Positions 16,092 to 26,996 of a DNA stretch of 64,000 bases are shown here, piece by piece (position 1 is the first letter of the stretch; each line of letters starts with the position of its first letter). Origin of the DNA: Nocardioides sp. Root140 (lineage in GTDB: Bacteria; Actinomycetota; Actinomycetes; Propionibacteriales; Nocardioidaceae). The stretch lies in assembly GCF_001426745.1 (NCBI RefSeq), contig NZ_LMFI01000016.1, positions 204,176-268,175 of the forward strand, given 5' to 3'. The position numbers and the translations under genes were made by a program. Under the pieces are notes generated by a model that was not told the DNA's origin, did no database searches, and saw nothing but the letters and a program-made list of their open reading frames with translations.

Positions 16092-16657
16092 TGCAGGTCG
16101 AGGGCCAGGTCGTCGCGGAGCTTGATGCCGCTCTGGTCGGCGGCCTCGAGGAGCTCGGCGACGGGGCCGGCGTCCGGCAGCACCGCGTCGGGCTCGAGGT
16201 CGAACCACGGCTTGAGCACGAACGCCCGGTCCTTGGCGCGCGGGTGCGGGAGGCGCAGGAAGTCGTCGTTGGCCCTGCGGTCACCCACCACGATGAGGTC
16301 GACGTCGAGGGTGCGGGGCGCGTTCTTCTCGCTGGGGCGGACCCGGTCGAAGGCGTCCTCGATGGCGAGGGCGCGGTCGAGCAGCGTCGAGGCGGGCAGC
16401 GTGGTGTCGAGGAGGACGACGGCGTTGAGGAACTGCTCGGAGCCCGGGGGCGCGCCGATCGGCTCGGTCTCGTAGACCCCGGAGACGGCCGTCACCCACA
16501 CGTCGGGGGTGTCGGCGAGGGAGTCGACCGCGCCCTGGAGGCTGGCCAGGCGTTCGCCGAGGTTGGAGCCCAGTGCCAGCACCGCACGTCGGATCGGGTG
16601 CATCTCACCGGTGAGGGTGTCGGCATCGATGATGTTCGGGTTGGGTGTCTCAGTCAC
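16088..16657 (-). CDS. folK: 2-amino-4-hydroxy-6-hydroxymethyldihydropteridine pyrophosphokinase
   Basis: 189 aa; GTG start overlapping the folB stop. HPPK signature: RAVLALGSNLGERLASL near residue 25, FLNAVVLLDT, and the ATP/Mg motif APRTLDVDLIVVGD (two Asp ligands), then LPHPRAKDRAFVLKP. It transfers pyrophosphate from ATP to 6-hydroxymethyl-dihydropterin for dihydropteroate synthase. An extra ~22 residues precede the usual start, so an internal start is possible. Confidence 0.95.
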   Translation of the reverse strand: MTETPNPNIIDADTLTGEMHPIRRAVLALGSNLGERLASLQGAVDSLADTPDVWVTAVSGVYETEPIGAPPGSEQFLNAVVLLDTTLPASTLLDRALAIEDAFDRVRPSEKNAPRTLDVDLIVVGDRRANDDFLRLPHPRAKDRAFVLKPWFDLEPDAVLPDAGPVAELLEAADQSGIKLRDDLALDLQ

Positions 16658-17025
16658 GGCTGCAACGTCCTCTTCCGGGTAATCGTCAGCGCAACATCCG
16701 AGAATGTTGCGTCAATGGGCGCGTCCGGCTTGTGAACCGTGACCCGGGTCCATTCAACACGATCGTCCAAGAGGCAGACGTCCGCTATCCGTTGGGCCAG
16801 GGTCTCGATCAGGTCGACCGGGTCGGTCTCCACGGCGGCTTTCACCGAATCCACGAGAATTCCGTAGTGCACGGTCTCACGCAAGTCGTCGGTGCGTGCC
16901 GCGGGGGTCGTGTCGATGCCCAGGACGAGGTCGATCACGAAGATCTGTCCCTCGCGGCGCTCGAAGTCGAAGACACCGTGGTGCCCGAAGCACTCGATGC
17001 CACTCACGGCCAGCTCGTCGGTCAT
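16654..17025 (-). CDS. folB: Dihydroneopterin aldolase
   Basis: 123 aa from ATG 17025, placed there because GGAGG precedes it and it overlaps the previous stop (ATGA). Signature GIECFGHHGVFDFERREGQ with the catalytic region, then VHYGILVDSVKAAVE and LIETLAQRIADVCL. It cleaves 7,8-dihydroneopterin to hydroxymethyl-dihydropterin and glycolaldehyde; a cytosolic oligomer in this family. Confidence 0.95.
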   Translation of the reverse strand: MTDELAVSGIECFGHHGVFDFERREGQIFVIDLVLGIDTTPAARTDDLRETVHYGILVDSVKAAVETDPVDLIETLAQRIADVCLLDDRVEWTRVTVHKPDAPIDATFSDVALTITRKRTLQP

Positions 17026-17471
17026 TCGTCCTCCAGGTCGAGGTTGCTCAGAACCGGCCCTGCCTGATGGCACCAGAGCAGCCAGTCGGCACCGATCCGG
17101 TGGTAGACGCTGGTCACCGCCAGCTGCGACCCCGGCAGGTCGACGACGTCCTCCAGGGTGAGGACGCCGGGCAGGATGACGTTCTCCACGCAGGCCAGCC
17201 AGGCGACGCTGCCGCGGACGGCGACGTTGAGGTCCTCGAAGAGGAACTGGATGCCGGACGTGAGCTCGATGCCCTCGCTCAGCTGCGTGCGGACCTCGTC
17301 ACGGCCCATGACGCCCGGCACTCCAGGGAACGTGCAGCTGATGTCGTCGGCGTCGATCCAGAACCCGAGGGCGGCGGCCGCGTCACCGCGCTCCCAGGCG
17401 GCGTAGAAGGCCCGGTGCGCGGCCTCCACGGCGGCCTCCTGGCCGGTGGTGTCGCCGACGCCGGCGATCAT
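17022..17471 (-). CDS. SnoaL/NTF2-like protein in the folate operon
   Basis: 149 aa of the NTF2/SnoaL fold: an N-terminal helix pair (AAHRAFYAAWERGDAAAALGFW) and a curved sheet (VAWLACVENVILPG, LAVTSVYHRIGADWLLWCHQAGP). It starts in a TGATG overlap with folP and stops in an ATGA overlap with folB, so it is translated with them. Homologues recur in actinobacterial fol operons. No catalytic activity is established from sequence. Confidence 0.8.
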   Translation of the reverse strand: MIAGVGDTTGQEAAVEAAHRAFYAAWERGDAAAALGFWIDADDISCTFPGVPGVMGRDEVRTQLSEGIELTSGIQFLFEDLNVAVRGSVAWLACVENVILPGVLTLEDVVDLPGSQLAVTSVYHRIGADWLLWCHQAGPVLSNLDLEDE

Positions 17472-18328
17472 CAGGCCTCACCCGGGTCGTGCGCGAACCG
17501 CTCGACGACCCGGATCGCATCGGCACTGGCGCGTACGTCGTGCACCCGCACGCCCCACATGCCCTGCAGGCTGACGATCGTGGTGAGGGCCACGTTGGCG
17601 TGCTCGCGCTCTGCCACCGGCCGGGGTGCGTCTGCGGATCCGAGCAGGGTGCCGAGGAACGACTTGCGACTCGACCCGACCAGCACCGGGCGACCGAGGC
17701 CGACGAGCTCGTCGAGGTGCTTGAGCAGCTCCCAGTTGTGGTCCGGTGACTTGGCGAACCCGAGCCCGGGGTCGACCACGAGGCGCTCGAGGTCTACACC
17801 GGCGGCCAGCGCGTCGTCGATGCGGGCCGACAGCTCGTCACGGACGGCGCCCACGACACCGCCCGGGCCGTCGTACACGGCGTGCTGCTGCATCTCGGTG
17901 CTGTGCGCCCGCCAGTGCATGGCGACGTACAGCACGTCGTGGTCGGCGGCGACCCGCAGGATGTCGGGGTCGGCCAGCCCTCCGGAGACGTCGTTGATCA
18001 CCACTGCGCCGGCCAGGGCGGCGGCCTCGGCGACCTCGGCGCGCATGGTGTCGACCGAGACTGCGGCGCCCTCGGCGGCCAGGGCGCTGATCACCGGCAC
18101 CACCCGGTCGAGCTCTTCGGAGACCAGCGGACGGGTCGCTCCGGGACGGGTGGACTCGCCGCCGATGTCGAGGATGTCGGCGCCCTGGGCGATCAGCTCG
18201 CGGCCGTGGGCGATCGCGGTGTCGGTGGTCGCGAACCGTCCCCCGTCGGAGAACGAGTCGGGGGTGACGTTGACGATGCCCATGATCCGCGGACGGGTCA
18301 TCGGCTCGGTCAGCGCACCGGATCGCAC
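17471..18328 (-). CDS. folP: Dihydropteroate synthase
   Basis: 285 aa from GTG 18328 (AGAAGG upstream). TIM-barrel DHPS with both signature loops: IMGIVNVTPDSFSDGG near the N-terminus and ADILDIGGESTRPGA at ~50. VINDVSGGLAD, VVDPGLGFAKSPDHN and GSSRKSFLG (pABA/pyrophosphate binding Ser-Arg-Lys) follow. It condenses dihydropterin pyrophosphate with p-aminobenzoate; the sulfonamide target. Confidence 0.96.
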   Translation of the reverse strand: MRSGALTEPMTRPRIMGIVNVTPDSFSDGGRFATTDTAIAHGRELIAQGADILDIGGESTRPGATRPLVSEELDRVVPVISALAAEGAAVSVDTMRAEVAEAAALAGAVVINDVSGGLADPDILRVAADHDVLYVAMHWRAHSTEMQQHAVYDGPGGVVGAVRDELSARIDDALAAGVDLERLVVDPGLGFAKSPDHNWELLKHLDELVGLGRPVLVGSSRKSFLGTLLGSADAPRPVAEREHANVALTTIVSLQGMWGVRVHDVRASADAIRVVERFAHDPGEA

Positions 18329-18332
18329 CGGT

Positions 18333-18943
18333 TCACCTTCTGCTGTGGATCAGCGCCATGGCCTCGGAGCGGGTGGCGGCGTTGTGCATCTGTCCGCGAA
18401 CCGCCGAGGTGATGGTGCGGGCGCCGGCCTTGCGGACCCCGCGCATGGTCATGCAGAGGTGCTCGGCCTCGATCACCACGATCACGCCGCGGGCCTCGAG
18501 GATCTCCATGAGCGCGTCGGCGACCTGGGTGGTCAGGCGCTCCTGCACCTGGGGCCGCTTGGCGTAGACGTCGACCAGGCGGGCCAGCTTGGAGAGGCCG
18601 GTGATCTTGCCGGTCTCGGCCGGGATGTAGCCGACGTGGGCCACGCCGGTGAACGGCACCAGGTGGTGCTCGCACATCGACCACAGCTCGATGTCGCGCA
18701 CCAGCACCATCTCGTCGTGCCCGATGTCGAAGGTGGTGGTCAGCACGTCGGCCGGCGTCTGGCGCAGGCCTGCGGTCATCTCGGCGTACGCCCTGGCCAC
18801 CCGGGCCGGCGTGTCACGCAGGCCCTCGCGCTCGGGGTCCTCGCCGATCGCGGCCAGCAGCTCGCGGACGGCCTTCTCCGCGCGGTCGTGGTCGAAGTCC
18901 GGAACACTGGCCGGGTCAGGGTTCACGCCGCCGAAGGGCGCGA

Positions 18944-18947
<4 letters not shown>
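18333..18947 (-). CDS. folE: GTP cyclohydrolase I
   Basis: 204 aa from ATG 18947, whose ATGA overlaps the ftsH stop; the longer open frame upstream is ftsH in another frame. Zinc ligands: C92 and H95 in MCEHHLVPF and C165 in EAEHLCM. It also has GYIPAETGKITGLSKLARLV and QERLTTQVADAL. It converts GTP to dihydroneopterin triphosphate, the first folate step. Confidence 0.96.
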
Positions 18948-20965
<2,018 letters not shown>

Positions 20966-21005
20966 AGACTTCTCTCGGGACAGCTCAGCACGTCGTCTGA
21001 GCGGT

Positions 21006-21034
21006 GACCATGTGAGGTTTGACGGTACATGGTC
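21006..21034. promoter_or_regulatory. Inverted repeat in the hpt–ftsH gap
   Basis: GACCATGT at 21006-21013 and its exact complement ACATGGTC at 21027-21034 are separated by 13 nt, about 40 nt upstream of ftsH. It could be an operator for a separate ftsH promoter or a leader hairpin. No known consensus is recognised. Confidence 0.35.
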
Positions 21035-21065
21035 GCAGAAAGTCGGCCGCGATCAGGAGGGTCCG

Positions 21066-21617
21066 TCAGGAGTACACGTGCGGTGCGAGCGTGCCGATGT
21101 CACGCAGGTTGCGGTAGCGCTCCTTGAAGTCGAGGCCGTAGCCCACGACGAACTCGTTGGGGATGTCCCAGCCGACGTACTTCGGCTCGACCGGCATGGC
21201 CAGGGCCTCCGGCTTGCGCAGCAGGGTGGCGATCTCGACGCTGGCCGGGCTGCGGCTGCTCAGGTTGGAGATCAGCCAGCTCAGCGTCAGGCCGGTGTCG
21301 ATGATCTCGTCGACGACCAGCACGTGACGGCCGGAGATGTCGGTGTCGAGGTCCTTGAGGATGCGGACCACGCCGCTCGACTTCGTGCCGGATCCGTAGG
21401 AGCTCACCGCCATCCAGTCCATCTCGACGTGGATCGGCAACGAGCGGGCCAGGTCGGCCATCACCATCACCGCACCGCGCAGCACGCCCACCATGAGGAC
21501 GTCCTTGCCCTCGTAGTCGGCCGCGATGACGTCTGCCATCTCCTGCACCTTGGCCTGGATCTGTTCCTCGGTGAAGAGGATGTTGACCAGATCGCTCTCG
21601 ACGTGGGCGGAATCCAT
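21066..21617 (-). CDS. hpt: Hypoxanthine(-guanine) phosphoribosyltransferase
   Basis: 183 aa. Type I PRTase fold with the PRPP loop HVLVVDEIIDTGLTL, flexible-loop region SSYGSGTKSSG and the C-terminal purine hood (PKYVGWDIPNEFVVGYGLD). It salvages hypoxanthine/guanine to nucleotides. It normally sits directly between tilS and ftsH; here a VOC gene separates it from tilS. Confidence 0.95.
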   Translation of the reverse strand: MDSAHVESDLVNILFTEEQIQAKVQEMADVIAADYEGKDVLMVGVLRGAVMVMADLARSLPIHVEMDWMAVSSYGSGTKSSGVVRILKDLDTDISGRHVLVVDEIIDTGLTLSWLISNLSSRSPASVEIATLLRKPEALAMPVEPKYVGWDIPNEFVVGYGLDFKERYRNLRDIGTLAPHVYS

Positions 21618-21665
21618 GGGCGTCAGACTGCCACATGCCCCTGCTGCTGTGAGGGTCGACCCGGA

Positions 21666-22505
21666 CTACGCCGGCGGGACGAACTGGCTCGCGGTGAAGA
21701 CGGCGCCCTGCGGATCACGGATCACGGCGGCGCGCACCCACGGCAGGTCCACCGGTCCCTGCACCACCTCGGCCCCCAGCTCGGAGGCCCGGGCGACGAC
21801 GGCGTCGGCGTCGTCGACCGCGAAGGTCACGCCCCAGTGCGGCGCGGCGTCGGCGTCGTCCTCCGGAATCGGGGAGAGCGCGGCGACCACCTCGTCGAAG
21901 CGGGCGGGTGCCCCCATCTCGGCCTGGCGATCACGGTTCCCCGGGTTGCGCTGCTCGAGGAAGTCGCCGTACGCCGGCAACGCCCACATCTGGCCGTCGC
22001 CCACGCCGATGACGTCCCAGCCGAACACCGCGCCGTAGAACGCCCCCGCCGCTGCGGAGTCGCGGGTGTGCAGGTCGTTGAAGTTCAGCGACCCGTGGGC
22101 GTTGACGCGTTCCGCGCCGCGGTTCTCCCGGGGTTGCCACAACCCGAGTGGCGCACCTTCGGCGTCGCGGACGGTCGCCGTACGCCCGACGCCGCCGTCG
22201 GGGCCGAGATCGACCGGTGCCGCGACGACCTCTCCTCCCGCCGACTTCGCGCGGGCGACGGCCGCGTCGGCGTCGTCCACCCACACGTAGGAGTTCCAGG
22301 CCGCGGGCTCGCCCTCACCCGAACCGATGGCGGCCACGGTCTCGCCCTCGAGTCGGGCGTAGGCGTAGCGCACCGGCGCGCTCGGTGGCGTGCGCTCCTC
22401 GAACTCCCAGCCGAAGAGCCCTCCGTAGAACGCCATCGCGGCGTCGACGTCGGGCGGGGTCAGGTCGATCCAGCAGGGGACGCCGGCAATGTATCGGTCG
22501 CTCAT
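21666..22505 (-). CDS. Two-domain VOC (glyoxalase/bleomycin-resistance fold) protein
   Basis: 279 aa, ATG 22505 with CAGGAG upstream. Two VOC repeats: residues ~5-125 (PCWIDLTPPDVDAAMAFYGGLFGWEFEE) and ~135-275 (LNFNDLHTRDSAAAGAFYGAVFGWDV), each with paired beta-alpha-beta motifs. It resembles actinobacterial proteins annotated as 'VOC family/hydroxylase'. The substrate is unknown. It is inserted between tilS and hpt, which are usually adjacent, with its own good RBS and a 68-nt upstream gap. Confidence 0.85.
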   Translation of the reverse strand: MSDRYIAGVPCWIDLTPPDVDAAMAFYGGLFGWEFEERTPPSAPVRYAYARLEGETVAAIGSGEGEPAAWNSYVWVDDADAAVARAKSAGGEVVAAPVDLGPDGGVGRTATVRDAEGAPLGLWQPRENRGAERVNAHGSLNFNDLHTRDSAAAGAFYGAVFGWDVIGVGDGQMWALPAYGDFLEQRNPGNRDRQAEMGAPARFDEVVAALSPIPEDDADAAPHWGVTFAVDDADAVVARASELGAEVVQGPVDLPWVRAAVIRDPQGAVFTASQFVPPA

Positions 22506-22573
22506 CGTTTGCTCCTGGTTGTCGGTGGTCGGTCCCGGACCACGCTAGGAGCGATTCAGGCCATCCTCCGGCC

Positions 22574-23548
22574 TCAATCCGTCAGGAACGCCAGATGCCT
22601 GTCCCGGCGTACTGCGCGCAGGTGGCCGGGGAGGTCGATCCACCTCTGGCCGCGCCAGTCGGTGATCAAGGCGTCGATGGCGCGCACGTGCTCGTGGAAC
22701 AGCTCCGACCCGATCGCGCCGGCGTCGAGTGCCGCGAGCCTCAGGACACGGGTGCGCAGCGGGCCGGGCAACGCGGCCAGCTCGTCGACCGGCAGCCCCT
22801 CCGGGACCTGGTCGCGCAGGCGGTCGTACGCCGCGTCGGCGAGTCCGTCGAGGTACTCCATGTCCGGGCGGACGAGGTCGGCCGTGCGGGCCAGCGCCAC
22901 CGCCACCCCCGGACCCAGCTCGGACTCCAGCACCGGCAACACGGTGTGCCGCACCCGCACCCGGGTGAAGCGAGGGTCGGTGTTGTGCGGGTCGTGCCAG
23001 ACGTCGATGCCCTCCGCCTCGCAGGCGGCGGTGGTGTCGGCACGCGAGACGTCGAGCAACGGCCGGGCGAAACCGTCGAAGGATCGCCGCATCCCTGCAA
23101 TGGCGCGGCCTCCCGACCCGCGGGTCAGCCCGAGCAGGACGGTCTCCGCCTGGTCGTCACGGGTGTGGCCGAGCAACACGGTCGCGGCGCCGAGGTGCTC
23201 GGCCATCTGCTCCAGCACGGCGTAGCGCGCCTCCCGGGCCGCCGCCTCCGGGCCGCCCTCGGAACTGACCGTGACGCGCGCCGAGACCGTCTCGTCGGCA
23301 CCCAGCTCCGCCATCTGTCGTACGACGACCGCGGCCCGACCGGCTGATCCGTCCTGCAGCCCGTGGTCGACAGTGGCGCCCACGACCCGCAGCGACATCT
23401 TGTGGCCCTCGAAGACCGCGGCGGCCAACAGGGCGAGTGAGTCGGCACCCCCGGAGCAGGCCACGACCACCGTCGTACCCGGCGCGAGAGGTGCCAGGGT
23501 CCGGCGTACGACCAACCGGACGGCGGCCACCGCCGGGTGGAGCGTCAT
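22574..23548 (-). CDS. tilS: tRNA(Ile)-lysidine synthetase
   Basis: 324 aa from ATG 23548 (ATGA overlap with the preceding stop). N-type ATP pyrophosphatase: P-loop CSGGADSLAL at ~31, VDHGLQDGSAG, then LLGHTRDDQAETVLLGL and RGSGGRAIAGM, followed by RPLLDVSR. It ligates lysine to C34 of the AUA-decoding tRNA-Ile. Short C-terminal region, typical for actinobacteria. Confidence 0.95.
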   Translation of the reverse strand: MTLHPAVAAVRLVVRRTLAPLAPGTTVVVACSGGADSLALLAAAVFEGHKMSLRVVGATVDHGLQDGSAGRAAVVVRQMAELGADETVSARVTVSSEGGPEAAAREARYAVLEQMAEHLGAATVLLGHTRDDQAETVLLGLTRGSGGRAIAGMRRSFDGFARPLLDVSRADTTAACEAEGIDVWHDPHNTDPRFTRVRVRHTVLPVLESELGPGVAVALARTADLVRPDMEYLDGLADAAYDRLRDQVPEGLPVDELAALPGPLRTRVLRLAALDAGAIGSELFHEHVRAIDALITDWRGQRWIDLPGHLRAVRRDRHLAFLTD

Positions 23549-24576
23549 CCGTGGACCCGGGCCACCCAAGCGGTGGGGTCTTCGATCTCGGCCTTCGACG
23601 GGAGGTTCTCCGGGGACTCCCACACGGCGTTGAAGCCGTCCATGTCGACCTTCTCGATGACGGCGCGGACGAAGGCGGCGCCGTCGCGGTACTGGGCCAT
23701 CTTCGCGTCGAGGCCGAGCAGGCGGCGCAGGATGCGGTCGAGCGGGCCGACGCCCTTGCGGCGCTGGTTGAAGCGGCGCCGGATCTTGCCGACGCTCGGG
23801 ATCACCTCGGGACCGACGCCGTCCATCACCACGTCGGCGTGGCCCTCGAGCAGGGACATCACCCCGGTGACGCGGTCGATCACCTCGCGCTGCTCGGGCG
23901 TGCTCATCATGTCGAGCAGGCTGCCGCCCTTGCCGCGCATGGACTCCCCGAGCCGCTTGACGCCCTCCTCGAGGGTCTTGCCGACCTCGATCGAGTCGGC
24001 CAGCGTGGTCATCTGGGCGAAGAGGTGGTCACGCATCCACGGCACGGCCGTGAACTGCACGCGGTGGGTCTCCTCATGGAGGCAGACCCACAGGCGGAAG
24101 TCGGTCGGGTCGACGTCGAGCTCGCGCTCGACGTGCACGATGTTGGGGGCGACCAGCAGCAGGCGACCGCTGGGGTCGAAGAACGGGTCGAACTGCCCGA
24201 GCACCTTGCCACCCATGAAACCGAGCACCAGGCCCACCTCGGCGCCGGTGATGCGCGAGCCGATCGCCTGGCCCAGCACTCCCGGCGACTTCTTCTCGGA
24301 GAGCTTCTCCACGATCGGCGACAGGATCGTGGCGAAGCTGTCGGCGTTCGCGCGGATCCAGCCCGGTCTGTCGACGACCAGCACCGGGGCGGTGCGTTCG
24401 GCCGCGGCCAGGCCGGTGAAGTCACGCACCAACCCCGTGGAGCGGTTGGCGTCGGCGCGCAGCTCCTCGACCGCGTCGGCGGCGGCCAGCGTGGAGATCT
24501 CCGGCCCGTCACCGGCCAGCCGTGAGCCGATGCGTACGGCGAGGTCCCAGTCGATCATCGACGGCGCGTCAGTCAT
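23545..24576 (-). CDS. Zinc-dependent metalloprotease (DUF2342)
   Basis: 343 aa. Contains the zincin motif HEETH in LWVCLHEETHRVQFTAVPW. Upstream is LLLVAPNIVHVERELDVDP, and downstream is a conserved helical region ending LRRLLGLDAKMAQYRDGAAF. The family is found in actinobacteria next to dacB and tilS and was once labelled F420-associated. No substrate is known. It starts at ATG 24576 and ends in an ATGA with tilS. Confidence 0.88.
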   Translation of the reverse strand: MTDAPSMIDWDLAVRIGSRLAGDGPEISTLAAADAVEELRADANRSTGLVRDFTGLAAAERTAPVLVVDRPGWIRANADSFATILSPIVEKLSEKKSPGVLGQAIGSRITGAEVGLVLGFMGGKVLGQFDPFFDPSGRLLLVAPNIVHVERELDVDPTDFRLWVCLHEETHRVQFTAVPWMRDHLFAQMTTLADSIEVGKTLEEGVKRLGESMRGKGGSLLDMMSTPEQREVIDRVTGVMSLLEGHADVVMDGVGPEVIPSVGKIRRRFNQRRKGVGPLDRILRRLLGLDAKMAQYRDGAAFVRAVIEKVDMDGFNAVWESPENLPSKAEIEDPTAWVARVHG

Positions 24577-24622
24577 GCGGCGAGCCTAGCCGGGCACGAC
24601 GAAGGAGTGCCCGGCGTGGCGA

Positions 24623-24820
24623 GCCGGGTCGAGCAGGCGCGCGGCTGAGGAACGAAGCCGCGACCGCCGTGTCGAGACACCAGTGAGGTGCGCTGGACAC
24701 GGGGCGCCGGGTCGAGCAGGCGCGCGGCTGAGGAACGAAGCCGCGACCGCCGTGTCGAGACACCAGTGACGTGCGCAGAGCGCGCTCCGGTGGTCGAGCA
24801 GGCCGAGCAACGACCAACCA
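24623..24820. repeat. Dispersed repeat cluster: two ~70-bp direct copies plus a degenerate third
   Basis: Copies at 24623-24693 and 24706-24776 are nearly identical (core GGTCGAGCAGGCGCGCGGCT, then GAGGAACGAAGCCGCG, then CGTGTCGAGACACC) with one mismatch near the end. A shorter relative (GGTGGTCGAGCAGGCCGAG) starts at 24789. Another family member lies at 44511-44550. They fill the 247-nt gap between dacB and the metalloprotease gene; there is no gene in it. Confidence 0.9.
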
Positions 24821-24823
24821 GGG

Positions 24824-26254
24824 TCAGGACGAGCAGTGACAGGCCGCCAGCGCGGCGGTGAGGTCGTCGAGGGTGTCGCGGGCCTCCAGCACCTCGGTCA
24901 CCCGGTCGGCCAGGAAGACGAACGTGAACACGTTGCCGTCGAGGTCGGTGGTCACCCCGGCCAGCCCGTGGACCCCAGTCAGCGTGCCGGTCTTGGCCCG
25001 CACGCGGCCCGGCCCAGACGTGTTGCTGTCGCCGAGGCGTCCGGCCATCGAGCCGGTGAAGCCGGCGACGGGCAGTGCCGTGATCACGGTGCGCAGGTCG
25101 GGATTGGCGTCGCGGGCGGCGGTGGCGAGCACGCCCAGCAGCGCCTGCGTGGTCAGCCGGTCCTGGCGGGACAGCCCGCTGCCGTCGTGGATCCGGGTGC
25201 CGGCCAGCGGCACTCCGAGCCGGCCGAGCACCTTGCGCACGGCACGCGCGCCGCCGTCGAAGGATCCGCCGGTACCCTCGGCCAGCCCCACCTGGTGGGA
25301 GAGGATCTCGGCGCCCTCGTTGTCGCTGACCGAGATCACCCGGTCGACGATCTGCGAGACGGGGGCGCTCTCGACGCCGGCGAGCTCGGCCGCACCGTCG
25401 GCGGCGGTCGTGCGCTGCGGCGTACCGGTCACCTTGATGCCGGCCCGGCGCAGCTCGGCGGAGAAGAGCATCGCGGCCGCCCGGGACGGGTCGGACTCGA
25501 AGCCCCACGAGTCGCGCTTGGCGCCCTTGTCGACCCACAGCGCGGTGATCGGTGGCACGACGGCCTCGGGGATGTAGCTCGCCGGCCAGTGCGGGTTCAC
25601 CGACGGTCCCGTGAAGAGGGAGTCGTCGAACTGCAGGCGCACCTGCGCCTGGCCCTGCTCGGTCAACGCGGCCGCGGTCTCGCGGGCCAGGGTGCGGATG
25701 TCGGCCGGCTTCGGGTACGTCGTCGAGCTGGCCGGCTTGTCGGTCAGGAACGGGTCGCCGCCGCCGACGAGCACGATGTCGCGGGGCTTGGCGCCGGCCA
25801 CGACCGTCGTACGGAACGTGACGTCGGGCCCGATCGCCTCGAGCGCGGCCATGCCGGTGAGCAGCTTCATGGTGGAGGCGGGCATGAACGTGCCGCCCGC
25901 GTTGTCGTACCAGACGCTGCCGTCGAGGCTGCCGACCGCGAGCACCCGGTGCTTGCCGAGGTCCTTCTCAGCGGCGTACGACGCGAGCGCCCGGCGCACC
26001 TTGGCCGGGTCGACGCGACTGTCGGTCGGTGCTGCGGCGGCCACCGGGCGCGGTGTGGTCAGCGCCGGCAGGTCGAGCCCGCGCGGCGGAGCGACCTGCG
26101 CCGGGTCGGCCGGATCGTCGGGGGCGATGCCGAGCCGGTCACCCAGGTCGTACTGGAACGAGGCGAAGCCGGCGGCCACCACGGCCAGCACGAGAAGGAT
26201 CGGCAGCCACGACGACAGGCGTCTCGAGGTGTGGCCTGCGTCACGCCGTTTCAC
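24824..26254 (-). CDS. dacB: D-alanyl-D-alanine carboxypeptidase/endopeptidase (PBP4, S13 family)
   Basis: 476 aa from GTG 26254 (GGAAGGG 8 nt upstream). A signal-anchor helix (LPILLVLAVVAAGFASF) is followed by the penicillin-binding fold: SxxK in FMPASTMKLL, SxN in SVSDNEG, KTG in RAKTGTLTGVHG. It trims or cleaves peptidoglycan peptides outside the membrane. It is divergent from ppa across 131 nt that must hold both promoters. Confidence 0.94.
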   Translation of the reverse strand: MKRRDAGHTSRRLSSWLPILLVLAVVAAGFASFQYDLGDRLGIAPDDPADPAQVAPPRGLDLPALTTPRPVAAAAPTDSRVDPAKVRRALASYAAEKDLGKHRVLAVGSLDGSVWYDNAGGTFMPASTMKLLTGMAALEAIGPDVTFRTTVVAGAKPRDIVLVGGGDPFLTDKPASSTTYPKPADIRTLARETAAALTEQGQAQVRLQFDDSLFTGPSVNPHWPASYIPEAVVPPITALWVDKGAKRDSWGFESDPSRAAAMLFSAELRRAGIKVTGTPQRTTAADGAAELAGVESAPVSQIVDRVISVSDNEGAEILSHQVGLAEGTGGSFDGGARAVRKVLGRLGVPLAGTRIHDGSGLSRQDRLTTQALLGVLATAARDANPDLRTVITALPVAGFTGSMAGRLGDSNTSGPGRVRAKTGTLTGVHGLAGVTTDLDGNVFTFVFLADRVTEVLEARDTLDDLTAALAACHCSS

Positions 26255-26385
26255 CAATTCGTCCCTTCCGAGTGCACGTTTGCGCCCATTGTGCGCGAAG
26301 ATGTTGCCGGCCCGATGTTCGGGTCATGATCTTTCGCCGCCCGCAGGCCGGGTGCGCGAGCATGCCGATGATGCGGAGGAATGCT

Positions 26386-26877
26386 GTGTTGGAGTTCGAC
26401 GTGATGGTGGAGATCCCCAAGGGGTCCCGCAACAAGTACGAGGTCGACCACGAGAGCGGTCGCATCTACCTCGACCGCATGCTGTTCACCTCCACGGCGT
26501 ACCCCGAGGACTACGGCTACATCGAGGACACGCTCGGCCAGGACGGCGACCCGCTCGACGCGCTGGTCATCCTGCAGGCGCCGACGTTCCCCGGCTGCAT
26601 CATCAAGTGCCGCGCAATCGGCATGTTCCGCATGACCGACGAGGCCGGCGGTGACGACAAGGTGCTGTGCGTGCCCACCCACGACCCGCGCCTCGAGCAC
26701 CTGCGCGACATCAATCACGTCTCGAAGTTCGACCGCCTCGAGATCCAGCACTTCTTCGAGGTCTACAAGGACCTCGAGCCCGGCAAGTCCGTCGAGGGCG
26801 CCAACTGGGTCGGTCGCACCGAGGCCGAGGCCGAGGTGCTCGCCTCGTTCGAGCGGGCCAAGAAGGCCGGTCACTGA
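26386..26877 (+). CDS. ppa: Inorganic pyrophosphatase (family I)
   Basis: 163 aa from GTG 26386, with GGAGGA just upstream; the frame is open much further but the family starts here. Active-site residues: EIPKGSRNKYE, LDRMLFT, and the signature DGDPLDALV, then GGDDKVLCVP. Hydrolyses PPi in the cytosol. It ends before a strong terminator. Confidence 0.96.
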   Translation: MLEFDVMVEIPKGSRNKYEVDHESGRIYLDRMLFTSTAYPEDYGYIEDTLGQDGDPLDALVILQAPTFPGCIIKCRAIGMFRMTDEAGGDDKVLCVPTHDPRLEHLRDINHVSKFDRLEIQHFFEVYKDLEPGKSVEGANWVGRTEAEAEVLASFERAKKAGH

Positions 26878-26925
26878 CCCGCTTCACACGACGTACGGCG
26901 CGGGCCGAACCACAGGCCCGCCCGT

Positions 26926-26972
26926 GAAACTGCCCGATCGACACGAAACATCACGTCGATCGGGCAGTTTTC
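26926..26972. terminator. Intrinsic terminator, bidirectional
   Basis: AAACTGCCCGATCGAC at 26927-26942 pairs perfectly (16 bp) with 26955-26970 around a 12-nt loop. It has a T run on the plus strand (TTTT) and an A-rich start. It separates convergent ppa and the acyl-CoA oxidase gene. Confidence 0.85.
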
Positions 26973-26996
26973 GTACGGGGACGACCTCCGCGAGCG

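Noticed and set aside
26029..26385. Long N-terminal extension of pyrophosphatase
   Set aside because: It overlaps dacB on the opposite strand and lacks family similarity; GTG 26386 with GGAGGA matches known enzymes.
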